DNA of 64,000 nt from Thermatribacter velox (GCF_038396615.1 NZ_CP121689.1:434001-498000), one strand, 5' to 3'; shown: positions 46,551-56,160, counted from the stretch's first letter. Numbers and translations are program-made. The notes: generated by a model not told the origin, from the letters alone.

Positions 46551-47957
46551 TCATTCCTCCCATATAGTATGAAAGACCCCTTCTTTATCAACCCGCTGGT
46601 AGGTGTGGGCTCCAAAGAAATCTCGTTGGGCCTGGATAAGGTTTGCCGGCAGATTTTCACTTTTCCAGGAATCAAGATAGGCCAGAGAAGTACTCAGGAC
46701 TGACGCCGGGATTTCTTTTTCGATAGATAGGGCAACTATTTCCCGGAGCTTCGGCGTTCGTCTTTGGATTTCGTTAAGGAAAGTGGGCGAGAAAAGAAGG
46801 ATTTCTCCTTCTCCATTCTGGAGAGCTTGCTGTATTTGGTTGAGCATCCGTGCTCGCAGTATGCAACCTCCTTTCCAGATGCGAACCACCTCAGGGAGAC
46901 TTAGTCCATACTGCATTTCTTGAGAAGCCACTTTTAAAAGGTGCAGTCCCTCACTGAAAGCAACCACCATGCTTACAAAAAGGGCATCTTTGATTTTTTC
47001 TTTGTGCTGTTCATCGAAGTTGATTGGTGCTGCCTCTTTGTTTTTCCAGAGCGATGCAAATTGAACCCTTTCCTGTTTAAAAGAAGAAATGGTACGAGCA
47101 ATTACAGATTGGTTGATGACTGGGGTGGGCACTCCAAAGTCAAAAGCAGTTTGAGAGGTCCATTTTCCCGTCCCTTTCTGTTCTGCCTGATCCAGAATCA
47201 ACTCTACCAGGGGTTTTCGGGTTTCCGGATCACTGACTTTAAATATTTTGGCAGTTATCTCAATGAGATAGGAGGCAATTTCTGATTGATTGAATTCTTC
47301 AAATATTTTTCCGATTGCCTCGCTGGAGAGACGATATGCTTTACGGAGCAAGTCATATGCCTCGGCAATGGCTTGCATGAAAGCATATTCAATGCCGTTG
47401 TGAACCATTTTAACGAAATGGCCTGCTGAGCGAGGCCCGAGATAAGTACAACAGGGTCCATCTTCTACCTGAGCTGCCGCTTTTTCGAAGATTTCTTTTA
47501 CCAATGCATAACCTTCCTCGTGGCCTCCAGGCATGATGGATGGGCCATGCAATGCACCATATTCTCCACCGCTTATTCCTGTACCCAGGAAAAGCAATCC
47601 TTGCTTTTCCACCTTTTTTATACGCCGTTCGGTATCCTGGTAAAAAGAGTTGCCGCCGTCTATGATGAGGTCTCCAGGTTCAAGGAGTTCCAAAAGTTTG
47701 TCAATGAATTCGTCAACTGCTGCTCCTGCTTTGACCATTAACATCGCTTTACGAGGCTTTTTGAGAGAAGCGACGAATTCTTTCAGGGTGTAAGTGGGTA
47801 CGATTGATTCCTTTTCAACTCTTTTCATCAGTTCGTCGGTTCGGGAAGCTGTGCGGTTGAATACTGCTACCTGAAAACCCTTGCGAGCAATATTCAGGGC
47901 TAAGTTTTGTCCCATAACCGCCATTCCAATTATGCCAATATCGCAGGAACCGTGCAT
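46551..47957 (-). CDS. gnd: 6-phosphogluconate dehydrogenase, decarboxylating
   Basis: 468 residues, the long (homodimeric) Gnd class. It has the GIIGMAVMGQNLALNIA cofactor loop, the active-site LGTGISGGEYGALHGPSIMPGG segment, HFVKMVHNGIEYAFMQ with the catalytic Lys and following His/Asn, and GTGKWTSQTAFDFGVP. It oxidises 6-phosphogluconate to ribulose 5-phosphate and CO2 with NADP+ or NAD+. Ribosome site GGAAGGAGG. It lies between iolO and the LarA-family gene, in the operon of the LacI regulator. Confidence 0.96.
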   Translation of the reverse strand: MHGSCDIGIIGMAVMGQNLALNIARKGFQVAVFNRTASRTDELMKRVEKESIVPTYTLKEFVASLKKPRKAMLMVKAGAAVDEFIDKLLELLEPGDLIIDGGNSFYQDTERRIKKVEKQGLLFLGTGISGGEYGALHGPSIMPGGHEEGYALVKEIFEKAAAQVEDGPCCTYLGPRSAGHFVKMVHNGIEYAFMQAIAEAYDLLRKAYRLSSEAIGKIFEEFNQSEIASYLIEITAKIFKVSDPETRKPLVELILDQAEQKGTGKWTSQTAFDFGVPTPVINQSVIARTISSFKQERVQFASLWKNKEAAPINFDEQHKEKIKDALFVSMVVAFSEGLHLLKVASQEMQYGLSLPEVVRIWKGGCILRARMLNQIQQALQNGEGEILLFSPTFLNEIQRRTPKLREIVALSIEKEIPASVLSTSLAYLDSWKSENLPANLIQAQRDFFGAHTYQRVDKEGVFHTIWEE

Positions 47958-48015
47958 GATTTACCTCCTTCCAGTTTTACAGAGGACAGCTGGAACACAT
48001 TTGGACTTTTCTTTA

Positions 48016-48849
48016 TTATATCAATCGCAATTCGGAAAGCAGATTCTTAAGGTAGGTGGAAGTTTGCCTGGCTGCTCCAAGAAAACTGGGTTTTTGGATT
48101 ATTTCTGCCGAAATAAAGCCCTGATAGTTTATTTCCTGCAGGGCTTGCAGTAGAGGTTTGAAGTCCAAATGCCCAAATCCCGGTGCCCAGCGGTTGCTGT
48201 CAGCAATGTGAAAGTGCCAGAGTCGCTGGTTTGCCTTTACAATGCTCTGGTAGAGATTCACCTCCTCTATGTTCATGTGAAAGCTGTCAGCGAGGATACC
48301 AATGTTGTCTACTCCAAGTTCCTGAAGGAACTGTAAGGTCTCTTCAATGGTGTGCAGGAAATTTACTTCGTAGCGATTGAGGGGCTCAACGACTATTTTC
48401 ACGCCCTTTTTCTGGGCCAACTTACCACAGTCGATGAGAGCTTTTTTAAAGCGTTCCAAAGCTTCGTTTCTCTTTTCTTTTTCTGTTTCGGTGGGAAGGT
48501 TGCCACGCAGGAGGCCAACGATCACTATGCTGTTCAAGTGGCTGGCAAAAAGAATGTGTTCTTTAAGGCGAGCAACAGCTTTTTCCCATATTTTGTTGTT
48601 GAGACTGCTCAGACTTAATCCTTCTTCAATAAAAGCTTGCCCGGTTCCTATGGCTGGGACTGCCAATTCCAGCTCTTTCACGGTGTTGATTATCTTTTCC
48701 TGGTCAATGCTTTGAGGGTCTCTTATGGCGAGTTCTATTCCTTCATAACCCAGGCTTTTAAGGGTGGAAGCGATATCCTGAAACGACTCTCCGAAGGCTA
48801 TGGCTCCAAACTGCGTTTTCTGGATGGAAACTGCGAAACTGGTTTTCAT
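48016..48849 (-). CDS. iolO: 5-keto-L-gluconate epimerase, IolO type
   Basis: 277 residues, TIM-barrel sugar isomerase family. From memory it aligns closely with Thermotoga maritima TM0416 (IolO): KSLGYEGIELAIRDP, PAIGTGQAFIEEGLSL, VVEPLNRYE, GILADSFHMNIEEVN and WHFHIADSNRWAPGFGH are shared segments. They include the metal ligands Glu, Asp, His and Glu. IolO converts 5-keto-L-gluconate to D-tagaturonate. Ribosome site GAAAGGAG, 6 bases after lacI. Confidence 0.88.
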   Translation of the reverse strand: MKTSFAVSIQKTQFGAIAFGESFQDIASTLKSLGYEGIELAIRDPQSIDQEKIINTVKELELAVPAIGTGQAFIEEGLSLSSLNNKIWEKAVARLKEHILFASHLNSIVIVGLLRGNLPTETEKEKRNEALERFKKALIDCGKLAQKKGVKIVVEPLNRYEVNFLHTIEETLQFLQELGVDNIGILADSFHMNIEEVNLYQSIVKANQRLWHFHIADSNRWAPGFGHLDFKPLLQALQEINYQGFISAEIIQKPSFLGAARQTSTYLKNLLSELRLI

Positions 48850-48855
48850 GTTTTC

Positions 48856-49911
48856 TCACTCCTTTCTATTTTGAGGAGGAGCGCAGGTTTTGCGAATGAC
48901 GAGCTTGGGTGGGAAAACAATTTGCTGACGAAGGCCTTTCTTTTGGGGGTCGAGTATTTTATCTATGAGTATTTTTCCGCTCAGGGCGCCTAACTCAGGT
49001 ATTGATTGCGAAATGGTGGTTAGCTGAATGGACTTGATGGCACTAAGAGGTATGTCATCAAAGCCTATTACCGAAATTTCCTGTGGAACTTCAACTCCGT
49101 GCTCTCGACAGGCTTCAATGAGTCCTATGGCCATGTTGTCGTTGGCGCAGAAGACTGCGGTGGGACGATTTTCTCTCAGACTCAGCATTTTTATCCCTTC
49201 CTGGTATCCTCCTTCCATTCTGAATTCGCCGCAAAAGAGATATTCTTCATGTACAGGAAGTCCACTTTCCATCAATGCTTTTTTGTAACCTTCGAAGCGA
49301 TCGAAATTGGAAGAGGTACTCCAGCGCCCGCCCAGGTAAGCAATTTTCTCATGCCCTAAGGATATGAGGTATTTGGTGGCTACATACCCTCCCTGAACGT
49401 TGTCCACCATGACGTAGTCATAAAGCTCTCGTTCCTGGGGAAGGCGGGATACAAACACAAATGGTATATCGGCCTCCTTCAGTTCCTGTAGGAGGTGAAT
49501 GTTGTCGCTGTCCATCTGAGTAGCAGCAAGGATGATACCGTCCACCTTTTTATCGATGAGAGAGCGCACATAGAACTCTTCCTCTTCTTTTCTACCATCG
49601 GTGCTACAGAGGAAAATATAATACTGGTGAGCTCGACACACTTCTTCGATGCTTTTGACCATGACTGCATAGAAGGGGTTAGTTATATCAGAAACCACTA
49701 CTCCTATGATGCCAGTTTTTCGAATGTTTAGCGCCCTGGCCATAGGGTTGGGACGATAGTTGGTGGCCCTAATCACAGAAAGCACTCTTTCTCGGGTTCT
49801 TGGAGCAACTTTTTCTGGATTGTTTAAGACCCGGGATACAGTGGCCTTAGACACTCCGGCTTTTTGAGCTATATCATTTATGGTTAAAGATTTTTTTTGT
49901 CTACCACTCAT
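48856..49911 (-). CDS. LacI-family transcriptional regulator of the inositol locus
   Basis: About 351 residues. The N-terminal helix-turn-helix (LTINDIAQKAGVSKATVSRVLNNPEKV) includes the hinge helix NYRPNPMARAL, and a periplasmic-binding-protein-like sugar domain follows. ATG 49911 has GTGAGG 6 bases upstream; GTG 49923 is an alternative. It heads the minus-strand operon iolO-gnd-larA-like and is divergent from iolM. Two TGAAAC-type palindromes in the shared promoter region suggest it controls both directions and itself. In Thermotoga the inositol regulator is of the ROK family, so this locus uses an unrelated repressor. Confidence 0.9.
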   Translation of the reverse strand: MSGRQKKSLTINDIAQKAGVSKATVSRVLNNPEKVAPRTRERVLSVIRATNYRPNPMARALNIRKTGIIGVVVSDITNPFYAVMVKSIEEVCRAHQYYIFLCSTDGRKEEEEFYVRSLIDKKVDGIILAATQMDSDNIHLLQELKEADIPFVFVSRLPQERELYDYVMVDNVQGGYVATKYLISLGHEKIAYLGGRWSTSSNFDRFEGYKKALMESGLPVHEEYLFCGEFRMEGGYQEGIKMLSLRENRPTAVFCANDNMAIGLIEACREHGVEVPQEISVIGFDDIPLSAIKSIQLTTISQSIPELGALSGKILIDKILDPQKKGLRQQIVFPPKLVIRKTCAPPQNRKE

Positions 49912-49928
49912 ATGCATCCTCACATTCG

Positions 49929-49942
49929 TGAAACTACTTTCA
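49929..49942. promoter_or_regulatory. LacI-type operator candidate near the lacI start
   Basis: TGAAACTACTTTCA, a 14-base near-palindrome (5 of 6 arm positions match), lies just downstream of the predicted lacI transcription start. It resembles the better site at 50104-50117. Confidence 0.6.
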
Positions 49943-49959
49943 ATAAAATCTCTTTTCCC

Positions 49960-49987
49960 ATTATATAGCTTTACGAAAATAAAGCAA
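49960..49987 (-). promoter_or_regulatory. Promoter of lacI-iolO-gnd-larA-like operon
   Basis: On the minus strand, TTGCTT (49982-49987), a 16-base spacer and perfect TATAAT (49960-49965). Predicted start near 49953, upstream of the operator at 49929. Confidence 0.65.
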
Positions 49988-50075
49988 GCTCTTAAAGGGT
50001 GTTTTTGTTGTGTTTGGCTTCAAAAGTGCCTTGTAGCTTATTATTTGTATTTTTAATTTTCATTTTTCTTTCCTC

Positions 50076-50104
50076 TTGACAGATTCCGATTTTCTCTTTA
50101 TACT
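50076..50104 (+). promoter_or_regulatory. Promoter of the iolMN-transport operon
   Basis: TTGACA (50076-50081), a 17-base spacer and TATACT (50099-50104), with the operator at 50104-50117 over the predicted start site. Confidence 0.8.
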
Positions 50105-50117
50105 GAAACCAGTTTCA
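50104..50117. promoter_or_regulatory. LacI-family operator of iolM
   Basis: TGAAACCAGTTTCA has perfect 6-base arms and the central pyrimidine-purine step typical of LacI/GalR-family sites. It overlaps the end of the -10 and the transcription start, a position that blocks initiation. Confidence 0.75.
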
Positions 50118-50139
50118 CAAAGAGAAGGGAGATGTCATT

Positions 50140-51327
50140 ATGAAGGCGGTAAGGCTTCATGCTAAATGGGATCCTCGATCCGATTTTAAGCTCGGTAACA
50201 AAGACATTGAAGGTAAGGTAAGCTGGTTAGGAAGCAAAGTCTGGCGATATCCCGAAGCGAAGGTAGAGGAGCTTCCAGAACCCAAGATTAAAAGACCTTC
50301 TGAAGTTCTCATTAAAGTGCGGGCTTGTGGCATATGTGGTAGCGATGTGCACATGGCACAAAGTGATGAAAATGGTTACATTCTCTATCCGGGTCTTACT
50401 GGTTTCCCAGCTGTTTTGGGGCATGAATTCTCAGGAGAAGTGGTGGAAGCAGGTCCAGAAGCTATTAACCGCAGAAATAACCAACCCTTCACCCCTGGTG
50501 AACCGGTTACAGCAGAAGAAATGCTCTGGTGTGGATACTGTCGGCACTGTGCTGATGGGTATCCCAATCATTGCGAAAACTTGCACGAGCTTGGTTTTGA
50601 TGTAGATGGAGCGTTTGCAGAATACATTGTAGTGGATGCCAAGTATCTCTGGAGTTTGAGAGAGCTGGAAGGCGTTTATTCTGAGGAAAAGCTCTTTTTA
50701 GCAGGAAGCCTTGTAGAGCCGAGTTCTGTCGCTTACAACGCAGTAATTGAGAGGGGAGGAGGTATCCGACCTGGAGATAATGTGGTCGTTTTTGGGGGAG
50801 GGCCAATTGGGCTTGCTGCCTGTGCCATTCTCAAAAGAGCAGGTGGAGCCAGGGTTATTCTTTCTGAGCCTTCAGAAGTGCGACGCAAAATGGCTCAGGA
50901 ACTGGGTGCTGATGTGACCATTAACCCCCTTAAAGAAGACCTGGTTGAAAAAGTTCTTGATTACACTCAGGGCATGGGAGCTAAACTCTACCTTGAAGCT
51001 ACCGGCGTTCCGCAAATAATCTGGAAAGACCTTGAGGCTCTGATCTGGAAAGCAAGGGGTATTAACTCTACTGTGGCCATTGTGGCTCGTGCGGATGTCA
51101 ATGTGCCTATGACGCCCGAGGTTTTCCAAGTCAAGAGAGCTCAGATTGTTGGAGCTCAGGGTCATTCCGGACACGGAACTTTTCCCCGCGTGATCTCTCT
51201 CATGGCTTCTGGCATGGACATGACCAAAATTATCTCTAAGAAAATATCCCTGGACGAAGTTCCCGAATACTTGACCCGTCTACAGACGGACAAAGAACTT
51301 GTGAAAGTTACCGCGGTGAATTCTTAA
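50140..51327 (+). CDS. iolM: scyllo-Inosose 3-dehydrogenase, IolM type
   Basis: 395 residues, zinc-dependent medium-chain dehydrogenase. It has catalytic-zinc residues in RACGICGSDVH and GHEFSGEVVE, the structural zinc cluster CX2CX2CX7C (CGYCRHCADGYPNHC), and NAD-binding VVFGGGPIGLAA. Length, the long N-terminal extension and neighbours match T. maritima TM0412 (IolM), which oxidises scyllo-inosose to 3-dehydro-scyllo-inosose. AAGGGAG ribosome site. It is the first gene of the plus-strand operon under the LacI-type operator. Confidence 0.88.
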   Translation: MKAVRLHAKWDPRSDFKLGNKDIEGKVSWLGSKVWRYPEAKVEELPEPKIKRPSEVLIKVRACGICGSDVHMAQSDENGYILYPGLTGFPAVLGHEFSGEVVEAGPEAINRRNNQPFTPGEPVTAEEMLWCGYCRHCADGYPNHCENLHELGFDVDGAFAEYIVVDAKYLWSLRELEGVYSEEKLFLAGSLVEPSSVAYNAVIERGGGIRPGDNVVVFGGGPIGLAACAILKRAGGARVILSEPSEVRRKMAQELGADVTINPLKEDLVEKVLDYTQGMGAKLYLEATGVPQIIWKDLEALIWKARGINSTVAIVARADVNVPMTPEVFQVKRAQIVGAQGHSGHGTFPRVISLMASGMDMTKIISKKISLDEVPEYLTRLQTDKELVKVTAVNS

Positions 51328-51350
51328 GCCGAGAAAGGAGCGTTTGAGTT

Positions 51351-52460
51351 ATGAAGGATAAGTGGTTGACCACGGAACACCCCGCCATTGTTTTCGAAGA
51401 TAACGAGGTTGGTCGCTTAAAAAAGCAAATCTGGGATGCTACTGAAGAAGAAATCGACGCTATTCTCAGGGAATACGAGATTCCTTCTCCTTCGGAATTG
51501 GGTAAGGCCGGTACCTACATCCAAAACACCCCCCGACATATAGTCATTGAGAAACGTAAAAAGAACGACATCGTTTTTGTTCCCATTGGTTGTACCGAAA
51601 ACCACGGCCCTCACGCAAACAGCGGTTTGGATACTTTCATGGTAACCCAAATCCTCGAAGGTGTGCGGCGCTACACGGCCAAGCAGGGAAGAGAGGTCAG
51701 CTTGGCTTTTCCACCTCTTAACTATGGTGGTCATCCCTATCATCACCTGGGTATGCCGGGTACCATTGTTATGCCCAAGGAAGTGGTGGAAGAGACTGTT
51801 ATTTACACCATGTTGGGGCTCTGGAATGACGGTTTTCGGAAGATAATTTTGGTGAATAACCATGGGCATCTCTGGATGCTGGAGTCGGCTATTCAGGAGT
51901 TCATGAAACGCTTCCAATTGCCAGGGATTTTCATGGTGCTTGACTGGCATCGTGCGGTAAGAGAGTTTTTCTATCCTGCGGGCCGTCCTGATAGCATGGA
52001 GACCAACTTTGTCCATGCTGATGAAGCGGAAACCTCCGTTGCTCTTCTTCTTTTCCCGGAAATGATTGATATGAGCGTAGTTCAGGATGCAGAAGGTGAA
52101 AGTTTCCTTCCTGAAGGTCACTTTGATAAGTCTGTTGAGCCTTTCAGAAGACCTCACCGCTGGTCAGAAGGCGAAGGCCATGCTGCCATTGAACGAGCTG
52201 CAACTCCCATAGGAGTGGTGGGCAAACCCAGCCTTGGTGATCCCCGCAAGGCTAAAAGACCCATTGCTGCTATTTTGAAGTATCTCACTTTGACTGTGGA
52301 TCATATCTTGGCTGCCTTCCCGCCAGGTACCGTACCACCGGTTGAGAAGGTTACCCTGCGCACTGAAAAAGAAATGGAACCTTTCCTCAAAGAACCAGGA
52401 AGCCCTGGTTGGAAATCAGTGTATGAACTCCCCTACATCGGGGTTTTCCATAAGCTGTAA
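51351..52460 (+). CDS. iolN: 3-dehydro-scyllo-inosose hydrolase, IolN type (creatininase family)
   Basis: 369 residues, creatininase fold. Metal-site motifs are CTENHGPHANSGLDT (Glu, His, Asp), VNNHGHLWML and HADEAETSVALL. T. maritima TM0413 (IolN) has this fold and place, and opens the ring of diketo-inositol to 5-keto-L-gluconate. Ribosome site AAAGGAG, 23 bases after iolM. Confidence 0.88.
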   Translation: MKDKWLTTEHPAIVFEDNEVGRLKKQIWDATEEEIDAILREYEIPSPSELGKAGTYIQNTPRHIVIEKRKKNDIVFVPIGCTENHGPHANSGLDTFMVTQILEGVRRYTAKQGREVSLAFPPLNYGGHPYHHLGMPGTIVMPKEVVEETVIYTMLGLWNDGFRKIILVNNHGHLWMLESAIQEFMKRFQLPGIFMVLDWHRAVREFFYPAGRPDSMETNFVHADEAETSVALLLFPEMIDMSVVQDAEGESFLPEGHFDKSVEPFRRPHRWSEGEGHAAIERAATPIGVVGKPSLGDPRKAKRPIAAILKYLTLTVDHILAAFPPGTVPPVEKVTLRTEKEMEPFLKEPGSPGWKSVYELPYIGVFHKL

Positions 52461-52466
52461 GAAGAA

Positions 52467-52520
52467 AAGAGCTGTTGCATTTCACTTAGTTTTTCGTAGG
52501 GGTGGAGTGTAGCAGCTCTT
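52467..52520 (+). repeat. Intercistronic inverted repeat after iolN
   Basis: AAGAGCTG (52467-52474) and CAGCTCTT (52513-52520) flank a 38-base loop. The 173-base gap before the binding-protein gene also holds a tiny 15-codon frame (52549-52596) behind GGGGGG. A leader or attenuator is possible but unproven. Confidence 0.35.
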
Positions 52521-52633
52521 GATTGAATCAAAAAGGTTTTGGGGGGTGATGATGGTTTTAGCAAGTGGAGTAGAGAGGTTATTTGGCGTCATTTAAGCCT
52601 GAACAGGAAAATTTTTGAAAGGAGGTATATCGC

Positions 52634-53584
52634 ATGCGTTTCCGTATATTGGGTATGGTCTTAACAATTGCTTTGGTAATGGTGTTTTTGTTGAGTAGCT
52701 CAGTTTTTGCTGCTGGCGAGAAGATCGTTATTGGAGTGTTAACTTCTACTTTTTCGGATAAATGGTTGAGCTATCTTCACGATGCCATGCGGCAGAAAGC
52801 GGAGGAATTGGGTGTTGAGCTGGTTATGACTGATGGTAGAGACGATGTTGCTACTCAGCTGGCAAATCTAGAAAATCTCATTGCGCGCAGAGTCGATGCG
52901 ATAGTGGCTTGTATGGTTGATGTTACTGCTGCGCAACCTTTTGTTCAGCGTTGTCGAGAAGCTGGTATTCCACTGGTTGGGGTAAATAGGCCTTTTGAGG
53001 GATGCGATGTATATATAGGTGGTGATTCTTTGCAGTCTGGTGTTGTCCAAATGGAAGAAGTAGCTCGGATGCTTAATTATAGAGGCAAAATTGGTATTTT
53101 GATGGGTGTTTTAGGTCATGAAGCTCAAATTAAGAGAACCCAGGGAAACGAAATGGTTGTTGCTAAGTATCCGGATATGGAAATTGTAGTCAAAGATACC
53201 GGAAATTGGGATAGGGCTAAGGGTATGGAAATCGCAGAAAACTGGATTCAGTCTGGTATCGAACTTGATGCTATTGTTTCTAACAACGACGAAATGGCTA
53301 TTGGGGCTATTCGTGCTTTGGAAGCGGCGGGTAAGCTTGATAAAGTGATTGTGGCGGGTATTGATGCTACTCCTGATGCGCTCAAATATGTTAAGGAAGG
53401 AAAGCTCAAGGTCACTGTTTTCCAGGATCCCTTTAAGCAGGGTGGAGGTGCTGTTGAAGCGGCTGTGAAGCTTGTTAGAGGAGAACCGGTAGAAAGCAAA
53501 TTAATACCGTATGAATTGGTTACAGCTAAAAACGTTGACCAGTATATCAAGCTTTGGGCAGACGCAGGCTGGACCATTGAGTAA
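52634..53584 (+). CDS. Sugar (probably inositol) ABC transporter substrate-binding protein
   Basis: 316 residues. A signal peptide (RFRILGMVLTIALVMVFLLSSSVFA) is followed by a ribose/galactose-type periplasmic binding fold (KIVIGVLTSTFSDKWLSYLHDAM, and VSNNDEMAIGAIRAL in the second lobe). Position between iolMN and the ATPase/permease genes indicates the inositol importer, corresponding to InoE of T. maritima. Ribosome site GAAAGGAGG. A strong hairpin follows. Confidence 0.88.
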   Translation: MRFRILGMVLTIALVMVFLLSSSVFAAGEKIVIGVLTSTFSDKWLSYLHDAMRQKAEELGVELVMTDGRDDVATQLANLENLIARRVDAIVACMVDVTAAQPFVQRCREAGIPLVGVNRPFEGCDVYIGGDSLQSGVVQMEEVARMLNYRGKIGILMGVLGHEAQIKRTQGNEMVVAKYPDMEIVVKDTGNWDRAKGMEIAENWIQSGIELDAIVSNNDEMAIGAIRALEAAGKLDKVIVAGIDATPDALKYVKEGKLKVTVFQDPFKQGGGAVEAAVKLVRGEPVESKLIPYELVTAKNVDQYIKLWADAGWTIE

Positions 53585-53590
53585 GTAGTT

Positions 53591-53628
53591 ACCAGAGGAG
53601 CTTCCAAAAGGAAGCTCCTCTGGTTTTT
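53591..53628 (+). terminator. Intercistronic terminator/attenuator after the binding protein
   Basis: A 15-base stem (53591-53605 and 53610-53624) with AAAA loop and five T. It lies inside the operon, 17 bases before the ATPase gene, so partial termination would give more binding protein than permease. Confidence 0.85.
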
Positions 53629-53640
53629 GAAGGGGAGGGA

Positions 53641-55128
53641 ATGGATTTGTCAGAATATGTTTTGGAAATGGTTAACATCTCCAAAAGTTTCCCCGGTGTT
53701 AGAGCCTTAAATAAAGTTGATTTTCGAGTAAAAAAAGGGACGATTCACGCTCTTGTAGGAGAAAATGGGGCTGGTAAGTCCACTTTGATGAAGATTCTTA
53801 TTGGCATGTATCGCCCAGATGAAGGAGAAATCATATTTGATGGAAAAAAGTTTTTACACCTTGATGTTGCAGAAGCGTTAAGGTTGGGCATTTCTATGGT
53901 GCATCAGGAATTAACGCCTATACCCTACATGACTGTTGCAGAAAACATAGGCTTGGGGCGCGAACCTGGTGGGAAGATTTTTGTAAATGATAAGGAATTG
54001 AATGAGAAAGCAAAAGAGGCTTTGAAGTACCTAGGTGAAGAGATCGATCCAAAGAAAAAGATGAGAGACTTAAGCACTGCTCAAATTCAGATTGTAGAAA
54101 TTGCTAAGGCGGTTTCGCGGAATGTCAGTTTGATAATAATGGATGAGCCAACTACTGCCCTCACAAAAAAAGAGGTGGAAAACCTTTTTCGGCTAATTCG
54201 GAAGTTAAAAGAGCAAGGTATCTCCTTTGTATATATTTCGCATCGTTTAGAAGAAATTTTTGAAATAGCTGATGAGGTTACCGTTTTGCGGGATGGACAA
54301 CTCATAGGTACAGGGAAAATTGGTGATTTTGATAGAGAAACCCTAATTAAGATGATGGTGGGAAGAGAAATTACTCAATTTTTCCCCAAAATTCAGGTTG
54401 ATATAGGAGACGCCATACTCGAAGTGAAGAATTTCTCTCTTAAGGGTAAGTTTCACGACATTAGCTTTGAGGTGCGTAGAGGAGAGATATTGGGTATTGC
54501 TGGGCTCGTTGGCTCTGGTCGGTCTGAGTTAATGCAAAGTATTTTTGGTGTTATTCCTCCAGACAGAGGAGAAGTTTACAAAAATAAACAAAGAATCAAT
54601 ATTCGTTCTCCAGAAGATGCTATCAGGCATGGAATCGCTTTTCTTACTGAGGATAGAAAACGCAGTGGTTTGTTTTTGCCTTTGAGTGTTCTTGATAACA
54701 TGATCATGCCCAATCTTGAAAAATTTGAAAAGTGGTTTTTTGTTTCTGATCGTTTGGCTTGCGCTGTTTGCGAAAACCTTCGGAAAGAACTTGATATTAA
54801 AACACCCACTCTTTACCAAATTGTCCGGAATCTGAGTGGTGGGAACCAACAGAAGGTTGTGCTTGCTAGGTGGTTGATGCGTGATGCTGAGATTCTAATT
54901 TTGGACGAACCAACTAAAGGCATTGACGTTGGTGCTAAAGCGGAGATTCATTATCTAATGTCTCGCTTGGCGGGGCAGGGTAAAGCAATCATTATGATTT
55001 CCTCAGAAATGCCAGAAATACTGGGGATGAGCGATCGTATCTTGGTGATGCATGATGGGAGGATTACCGGCGTTCTTGACCGTAAAGAAGCAAATCAGGA
55101 AAAAGTAATGGCTCTAGCATTAAGTTAA
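53641..55128 (+). CDS. Sugar ABC transporter ATP-binding protein (two ABC domains)
   Basis: 495 residues, RbsA/MglA class. The first ABC domain has Walker A GENGAGKST, signature LSTAQIQIVEIAKAVS and DEPTTAL. The second has a degenerate Walker A (GLVGSGRSE) but intact LSGGNQQKVVLARWL and DEPTKGID. Fused ATPases with one weak site are normal for this family. It probably corresponds to InoK. ATG after GGGGAGGG. Confidence 0.93.
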   Translation: MDLSEYVLEMVNISKSFPGVRALNKVDFRVKKGTIHALVGENGAGKSTLMKILIGMYRPDEGEIIFDGKKFLHLDVAEALRLGISMVHQELTPIPYMTVAENIGLGREPGGKIFVNDKELNEKAKEALKYLGEEIDPKKKMRDLSTAQIQIVEIAKAVSRNVSLIIMDEPTTALTKKEVENLFRLIRKLKEQGISFVYISHRLEEIFEIADEVTVLRDGQLIGTGKIGDFDRETLIKMMVGREITQFFPKIQVDIGDAILEVKNFSLKGKFHDISFEVRRGEILGIAGLVGSGRSELMQSIFGVIPPDRGEVYKNKQRINIRSPEDAIRHGIAFLTEDRKRSGLFLPLSVLDNMIMPNLEKFEKWFFVSDRLACAVCENLRKELDIKTPTLYQIVRNLSGGNQQKVVLARWLMRDAEILILDEPTKGIDVGAKAEIHYLMSRLAGQGKAIIMISSEMPEILGMSDRILVMHDGRITGVLDRKEANQEKVMALALS

Positions 55129-55150
55129 AGGGAAAAGGAGGAATTCCAAG

Positions 55151-56116
55151 GTGGAAACATCAGGCAAAGAAACAATTTTGAAGAGACTTCTTCTTGGTGA
55201 TTTTGGTATTATTTTAATATTTTTAGCTTTAGCAATTGTTATGTCAATTCTTACTCCAGTATTCTATACTCCCGTAAATCTTCTGAATATTTTGAGACAG
55301 GTATCAGTAATCGGTATTATTAGTTTTGGAGTTACGCTGATAATCATTGCGGGTGGAATCGATTTATCACCTGGTTCGGTAGCTGCTTTTGTTGGAGTGG
55401 TAGTGGCTGGTTTTGTTAGTAATGGCCATTCACTCCTTGTTTCTTTACTTGTTGCTTTGGCGGTAGGCGCTCTTTGTGGCCTAACTAACGGTATCTTGGT
55501 TGCTTTTACTGGTATTCCACCCTTTATTGCTACCTTGGGCATGATGAGTATTGCCAGGGCTTTAGCTTTAATCTACAGTAAAGGTAGGCCTATCACTCTT
55601 ACTTCCGAGGCTGCTTCTTTTCTTGCTATTGGTTCTGGAAAATTACTGGGTATACCGATACCGGTACTTATTTTTATTTCTACTGGGGTTTTAAGCCACA
55701 TAATTCTTAAAAAAACGCGATTTGGAAAGTATGTTTTTGCTGTAGGTGGAAATGAGCAGGCAGCTGTTGTATGCGGCATCAACGTGAGAAAGATAAAAAT
55801 ATACGTTTTTACTTTTGGTGGGATCATGACAGCTTTGGCGAGTATAGTATTGACTTCTCGGGTCAGTTCTGGCAATCCTACGGCAGCTTTAAGTTATGAG
55901 TTAGATGCTATTGCAGCTACTGTTATTGGTGGTACAAGCTTGAGTGGAGGAATAGGCAGCATTTTTGGCGCCTTTATTGGTGCGCTAATCATCGGTTCAC
56001 TTAACAATGGTTTAAGCCTTTTGGGTATTTCTCCTTACTGGCAGCAGATTGCTAAAGGCGTGGCTATCATTGCTGCAGTGATTTCCGATGTTTATCGCAG
56101 TAAATCGTACCGATAG
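55151..56116 (+). CDS. Sugar ABC transporter permease
   Basis: 321 residues with about eight to ten membrane segments, RbsC family: [32 protein letters not shown], and the EAA-like loop [17 protein letters not shown]. It probably works as a homodimer with the preceding ATPase. GTG start after AAAGGAGG. Confidence 0.93.
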   Translation: METSGKETILKRLLLGDFGIILIFLALAIVMSILTPVFYTPVNLLNILRQVSVIGIISFGVTLIIIAGGIDLSPGSVAAFVGVVVAGFVSNGHSLLVSLLVALAVGALCGLTNGILVAFTGIPPFIATLGMMSIARALALIYSKGRPITLTSEAASFLAIGSGKLLGIPIPVLIFISTGVLSHIILKKTRFGKYVFAVGGNEQAAVVCGINVRKIKIYVFTFGGIMTALASIVLTSRVSSGNPTAALSYELDAIAATVIGGTSLSGGIGSIFGAFIGALIIGSLNNGLSLLGISPYWQQIAKGVAIIAAVISDVYRSKSYR

Positions 56117-56160
56117 AGCTGGGTTATTTTTCGGTAAAAAACAAGAAAGGAGAGTAGACA

